From: Archaeoglobaceae archaeon
GTDB taxonomy: Archaea > Halobacteriota > Archaeoglobi > Archaeoglobales > Archaeoglobaceae
Direction: 5' to 3'
Assembly: GCA_038734275.1 (NCBI GenBank)
Contig: JAVYOO010000002.1
Span: forward strand, 1-34,811
Length of the DNA stretch: 34,811 nt
This document shows, piece by piece, positions 31,726 to 34,811 of this stretch; within the stretch, counting starts at the first letter, position 1, and each line of letters begins with the position of its first letter. Both the position numbers and the translations under genes were made by a program. The notes beneath the pieces were generated by a model. The model saw only the letters and a program-made list of their open reading frames with translations, did not search any database and was not told the DNA's origin.

Positions 31726-32589
31726 TTAAAGACCTCTAAGCCACTCAGGCTTTAGCACCCGTGGATTGGCGAGTGCGTAATCGATCGTTTTCAGGATCTT
31801 TAGTTTATCTTCAGGCAGATTTCCCTTGATCGGCAGATAGTTTGAAGCATGATTGCATCTAAAGATCGTCTTCGCCTCAAGGTTCTCTACGAGCGTTCTC
31901 AATTCTTGCAGATTTTCAATGGCATTTGGCAGTTCAAATTCTCCTCTTTCTATCTTAAAATAAAGAGCTGTGTTCGGAACGGGCATGTAGGTCAAAACTC
32001 CAGTGTATTTAGGCTGAATTCGATTTAAGAGCTTTGCAGTGTTAATGGCGTTGTCTTTCATCTTTCCTCTACCGCCGATGCCAGTCAGCACAGTCACAGA
32101 TAAGTCGAAACCGCATTCATGAGCCTTTTTGCAAGCCTCATAAATTTCATCGGAGCTTGCACCTTTTCTGATCTTTGCAAGGATCTCGTCATCTCCGCTC
32201 TCTATGCCTACGTATAGTAGCTTTATTCCAGCTTTTCTGAGTTCTTTAAGTTCTTCTTTGCTCTTATCCAGCAGATCCATTGGATTTGCATAACAACTTA
32301 TCCTTTCAAGCCTGAAAAGGCTGTTCGCATAATTTGCGATCTCAATAAGAAACTCAGTATCGGCGGTTAAAGCATTACCGTCTGCGAGGAAAACTCTTTC
32401 TACGTTGCCATAGAACTTCTTTGCAATTCTGAAATCCTCCTTCACTTCTTCAAGCTCACGAACACGGAACTTCTTCATTTTATACATTCCGCAGAATGTG
32501 CACTTATTCCATGAACAGCCTATTGTAGCTTGGATTATTAGGCTGTAAGCCTCGCTTGGCGGTCGAAATACTGGTTCTTCGTATCTCAC
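31726..32589 (-). CDS. Radical SAM protein with CX4CX2C cluster motif
   Basis: The 287-residue radical SAM enzyme has the cluster motif C25-SWNK-C30-TF-C33, a CX4CX2C spacing rather than the classic CX3CX2C. This spacing occurs in a known group of small archaeal and bacterial proteins with IGCS-x-NKCTFC. Other family features are VFLADGNAL, LYVGIESGDDEIL and VLTGIGGRGK. No B12-binding or second cluster domain is seen. Reaction unknown. The start is a GTG at 32587-32589; a T-rich element at about 32610-32620 may be its TATA box. Confidence 0.85.
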   Translation of the reverse strand: MRYEEPVFRPPSEAYSLIIQATIGCSWNKCTFCGMYKMKKFRVRELEEVKEDFRIAKKFYGNVERVFLADGNALTADTEFLIEIANYANSLFRLERISCYANPMDLLDKSKEELKELRKAGIKLLYVGIESGDDEILAKIRKGASSDEIYEACKKAHECGFDLSVTVLTGIGGRGKMKDNAINTAKLLNRIQPKYTGVLTYMPVPNTALYFKIERGEFELPNAIENLQELRTLVENLEAKTIFRCNHASNYLPIKGNLPEDKLKILKTIDYALANPRVLKPEWLRGL

Positions 32590-33683
32590 ATAACTTATTG
32601 GCTCGAAGGTCTAAAAAATTTTTGAAAGATTTAAGCCCTTCATAGTCATTCTCGCAGTAGTTAAGATCTTTAGCCACTTCAGCATATTTTCCAAGAGCAG
32701 TAGTCAAGCATCACAATCGCCCTAACATGTTTAAACATGCTATTCCAAGGCTCATCTAGATATGATGACAAGCCATGGTTATCTTTTACGATCCATTCAA
32801 GACGTGGTCGAAACTCTTCAATCGCGTTCATGTAATAAAGAGCTCCGCTGTAATTTCCAGACTGAAGCAGCGAATATACTATTCCAGTAGCCCAATACAT
32901 AAAGCCAATTTCCACGCGGATATAATCCTCATCACCAATATTAGAGAGTGTTAGCGGCCTAAAGTATCCGTAGGGGAACCCCTTTTCCATGAAGAGATCT
33001 TTTAATCCATAACATTTGTGGGGAGATACGCTGTAATCTATACAGATCGGACACTCTCTAACTCTACAGTAAATATATGGCATCCACTGTCCATTAAGTT
33101 CACCCAGTTCTTTAGCCTTTTCCATTGATTCCATTGTTTCTATAAGAGCTAACCATGCCTTAAAAACAGCAGTAGTATCTCCAACTACTCCAAATATCTC
33201 CCCCAGTGAACTAAGAGTTTCGAGCGTAAAGCCAGAGAGCAAATCTTTAAGGTTGGTTGGCACTCCTATCATTTTCAGTGCTAAAGAAATGAATTGAGCC
33301 ATAGGGGGTATCCAGAGCTTTTGCGCACTATCGTATGCCATATTCATTTCTTTGGCCCATTCAGTGGTATAAGAACCGAGCAAAATCTGCACACGTGTTT
33401 TATCGCCATTGCATGCAAAAAGGAAACACCCGACATCTTTTGTTGTCACGACAACATCATATATCGCATTACCTGGTTCCACCACGATTTCCCAAATCGT
33501 TGGGTCACCCGGAGAATCTATTCTGGAAAAAGTGCCCATGGGTTCTATTAGAACGCCATTTCTGTAAACCTGAATTTGATATTTGTTCTTAATAAAGAAA
33601 CCAAGCAATGGAATTCTATCCGTTGATTCCGCTTTTATTATTAAAGCTCTTCCCGAGCCTTCTACCGTGAGCCAAAGCCGTTT
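32590..33683 (-). pseudogene. Decayed archaeal surface/secreted protein gene
   Basis: The main open frame is 32679-33683 and codes 334 residues, but it has no ATG, GTG or TTG until a TTG at 33608. The upstream codons (RLWLTVEGSGRALIIKAEST) still look protein-like, and a stop precedes them at 33684-33686, so the true 5' end seems lost. At the 3' end the frame stops after LDYCSWKIC. A shift of one base at about 32690-32700 instead continues as ALGKYAEVAKDLNYCENDYE for about 35 codons up to the radical SAM start. The body is unfamiliar: a beta-rich N-terminal part, a helical middle, and a Cys-rich patch CRVRECPICIDYSVSPHKC. The most likely reading is a truncated, frameshifted remnant; a real protein starting at the TTG is possible. 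Confidence 0.6.
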
Positions 33684-33723
33684 TTATGCTTCTTTTTCAA
33701 AACTCTAAAGAGCTTATTTATCT

Positions 33724-33751
33724 AAAAAAAGATTAGACTAAATTAAAAAAA
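33724..33751 (-). terminator. Double T-run after the cohesin/dockerin gene
   Basis: On the minus strand the end of the gene is followed by two runs of seven T (complement of A runs at 33745-33751 and 33724-33730) within 35 nt of the stop. Oligo-T runs of this kind end transcription in archaea. Confidence 0.55.
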
Positions 33752-33757
33752 TTTGTT

Positions 33758-34811
33758 TTAACCCTGAAGCCACTTCATTATCACATTTATCAGCTCCAAA
33801 TCGCTTATTCTGTTGTTCAGCCAGTCCATTATCGCTGCTATTAGCTCCTGATCTTCTATTCTGTCATTGCCGTTGCTGTCGTAGCTTTGCCATGGCTCTG
33901 TGCCAATTTTTATGCTCTGAACTATTGGCATTGCATTTGCTCCATTAACACTTGCTGTAACAACATTGAAGCTTAAAGTCCCTGAAGCTCCAGAATTGAC
34001 TTGGAACACAGCGGTTGCAACTTTTGTCTTGCTTGCAATGTTAACTGGAGAGCTTGAAACTCCTAAATATCTGACATAATTTGCACTCGAGGATATTGTG
34101 TCAATTGTGTTGAACACTCCCTGAGTTGAGCCAGTAACGTAGCTGATCTTTGAAGTGTCGAAGGTGAAGTTGAGGAGCACTGATTGTGCGGTGCCATCCT
34201 GAACGCTGATATCGACTGCAAAGATTCCACCTGGGGCAACAGTGGTTTTGTTTGGCTCGATGAAGATCTTTGCTGAGGTTGTTGGTGGTGGAGTTGTTGG
34301 AGGCGGAGTTGGTGGTGTAGTGGGCGGAGGTGTAGGTGAACAGTCGACTACCTCAAATATTCTGATTGCTTGATTGTTTCCTTCGTTATTTTCTATAACC
34401 CTATTATCTAAATCAACAATCCAAGTGAGGTTATGAATTCCAGATTTGGCAATCCAAGGATACTCAGACCATAAGGTTATGGACTCGCCCCCTCCTACAT
34501 AACTAATAACTCCAGAGTCATATAATCTACCATCCAAATATACATCCACTCTAAAGTTAGAGGCTCCAGTTGTTCCCTGATTGATCAGTACGGCTCCAAA
34601 ATAGACTGTGTCTCCATCACAGTGTGGAGAGGGCTTATTAAATCCAATTATAAAGAAGGTAAGATCTACCTCTCTCTGAGTTTGTCTGAACACCGCAACT
34701 AAATTGTGAGGAGCATTCATGGTAACAGTATAACTTGGAGATGTTCCGACATTGTTACCATCGAGTTCCCAGTGATCGAATATGTAACCAGAAGATGCAG
34801 TTGCAGTCACT
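33758..34811 (-). CDS. Large secreted protein with CARDB, cohesin and dockerin-like modules (5' partial)
   Basis: Only the C-terminal 350 or so residues are present; the gene enters from the right edge. Module order is: an InlB/Listeria-repeat-like unit (VTATASSGYIFDHWELDG); a CARDB-type beta domain (about 48-155, LINQGTTGASNFRVDVYLDG); a Pro/Thr linker; a cohesin-like domain (about 182-300, starting SAKIFIEPNKTTVAPGGIFA); and a C-terminal dockerin-like pair (about 306-350) with YDSNGNDRIEDQELIAAIMD then NNRISDLELINVIMKWL. The first dockerin loop keeps the D-x-N-x-N-D-x4-E calcium pattern; the second is shortened. Cohesin/dockerin modules are known in Archaeoglobus fulgidus proteins. Such proteins sit outside the cell and bind each other non-covalently. 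Confidence 0.85.
   Translation of the reverse strand, partial: VTATASSGYIFDHWELDGNNVGTSPSYTVTMNAPHNLVAVFRQTQREVDLTFFIIGFNKPSPHCDGDTVYFGAVLINQGTTGASNFRVDVYLDGRLYDSGVISYVGGGESITLWSEYPWIAKSGIHNLTWIVDLDNRVIENNEGNNQAIRIFEVVDCSPTPPPTTPPTPPPTTPPPTTSAKIFIEPNKTTVAPGGIFAVDISVQDGTAQSVLLNFTFDTSKISYVTGSTQGVFNTIDTISSSANYVRYLGVSSSPVNIASKTKVATAVFQVNSGASGTLSFNVVTASVNGANAMPIVQSIKIGTEPWQSYDSNGNDRIEDQELIAAIMDWLNNRISDLELINVIMKWLQG

Noticed and set aside
32504-32589. Continuation of the frameshifted surface-protein frame into the radical SAM gene
   Set aside because: Within the radical SAM gene the conserved CX4CX2C frame is clearly the real one; the other frame loses protein-like character there.
1-34811. CRISPR array, insertion sequence or integrated element
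   Set aside because: I see no regularly spaced repeats of 24-40 nt, no transposase or integrase, and no duplication of the tRNA 3' end downstream.

Overview
This window looks like the chromosome of a hyperthermophilic euryarchaeon. Archaeoglobales is the best fit, although I cannot name a species. The evidence is an A-type ATPase operon in the order H-I-K-E-C-F-A-B-D, an archaeal RfcL clamp loader, PurP, type II methionine aminopeptidase, an apparent ADP-forming acyl-CoA synthetase beta subunit, cohesin, dockerin-like and PGF-pre-PGF surface modules, TATA-box promoters and GGTGA-type ribosome binding sites. No mobile element, integrase or CRISPR array is visible.

Layout. Positions 1-2406 (minus strand) carry the start of an ADP-forming acyl-CoA synthetase beta subunit, a metallophosphoesterase, a small helical protein and RfcL. 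A tRNA-Arg(GCG) at 2489-2560 (plus) and a nucleotidyltransferase (2655-3320) follow. Positions 3514-6973 (plus) hold an overlapping four-gene operon: an NMT1/SsuA-type binding protein, a permease, an ATPase with a TOBE-like tail, and a DUF364-like protein. An atypical NCS2 permease (minus) is divergent from a CtaB-like UbiA prenyltransferase (plus), which is followed by SerRS. SerRS converges on, and overlaps, a PepQ-like peptidase that is itself preceded by a MaoC-like hydratase.

Positions 12122-20884 (minus) are the complete A1AO ATP synthase operon. Unusually, it contains two almost identical proteolipid (K) genes flanking a 66-residue single-TM protein. Positions 21114-28365 (minus) form one long import operon: a PGF-pre-PGF surface protein, three tandem paralogous substrate-binding proteins that each begin with a degenerate dockerin/EF-hand-like module, one FecCD permease and one FecE ATPase. 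A 49-residue membrane/coiled-coil protein is divergent from it.

Positions 28784-31388 (minus) hold DUF72, PurP and MetAP. A glutaredoxin-like protein (plus) and a radical SAM protein (minus) come next. A decayed-looking surface-protein gene (about 32590-33683) and the 3' part of a large secreted protein (InlB-like, CARDB, Pro/Thr linker, cohesin and dockerin-like modules) end the window.

Working together: the ATPase operon is an energy module. The two ABC operons are nutrient or metal importers of unknown substrate. The right half is rich in surface-display modules, and the cohesin and dockerin-like pieces suggest non-covalent assembly at the cell surface. The most unusual items are the K-orf66-K cassette, the one-permease/three-receptor operon with its own surface protein, and the SsuABC-DUF364 operon.
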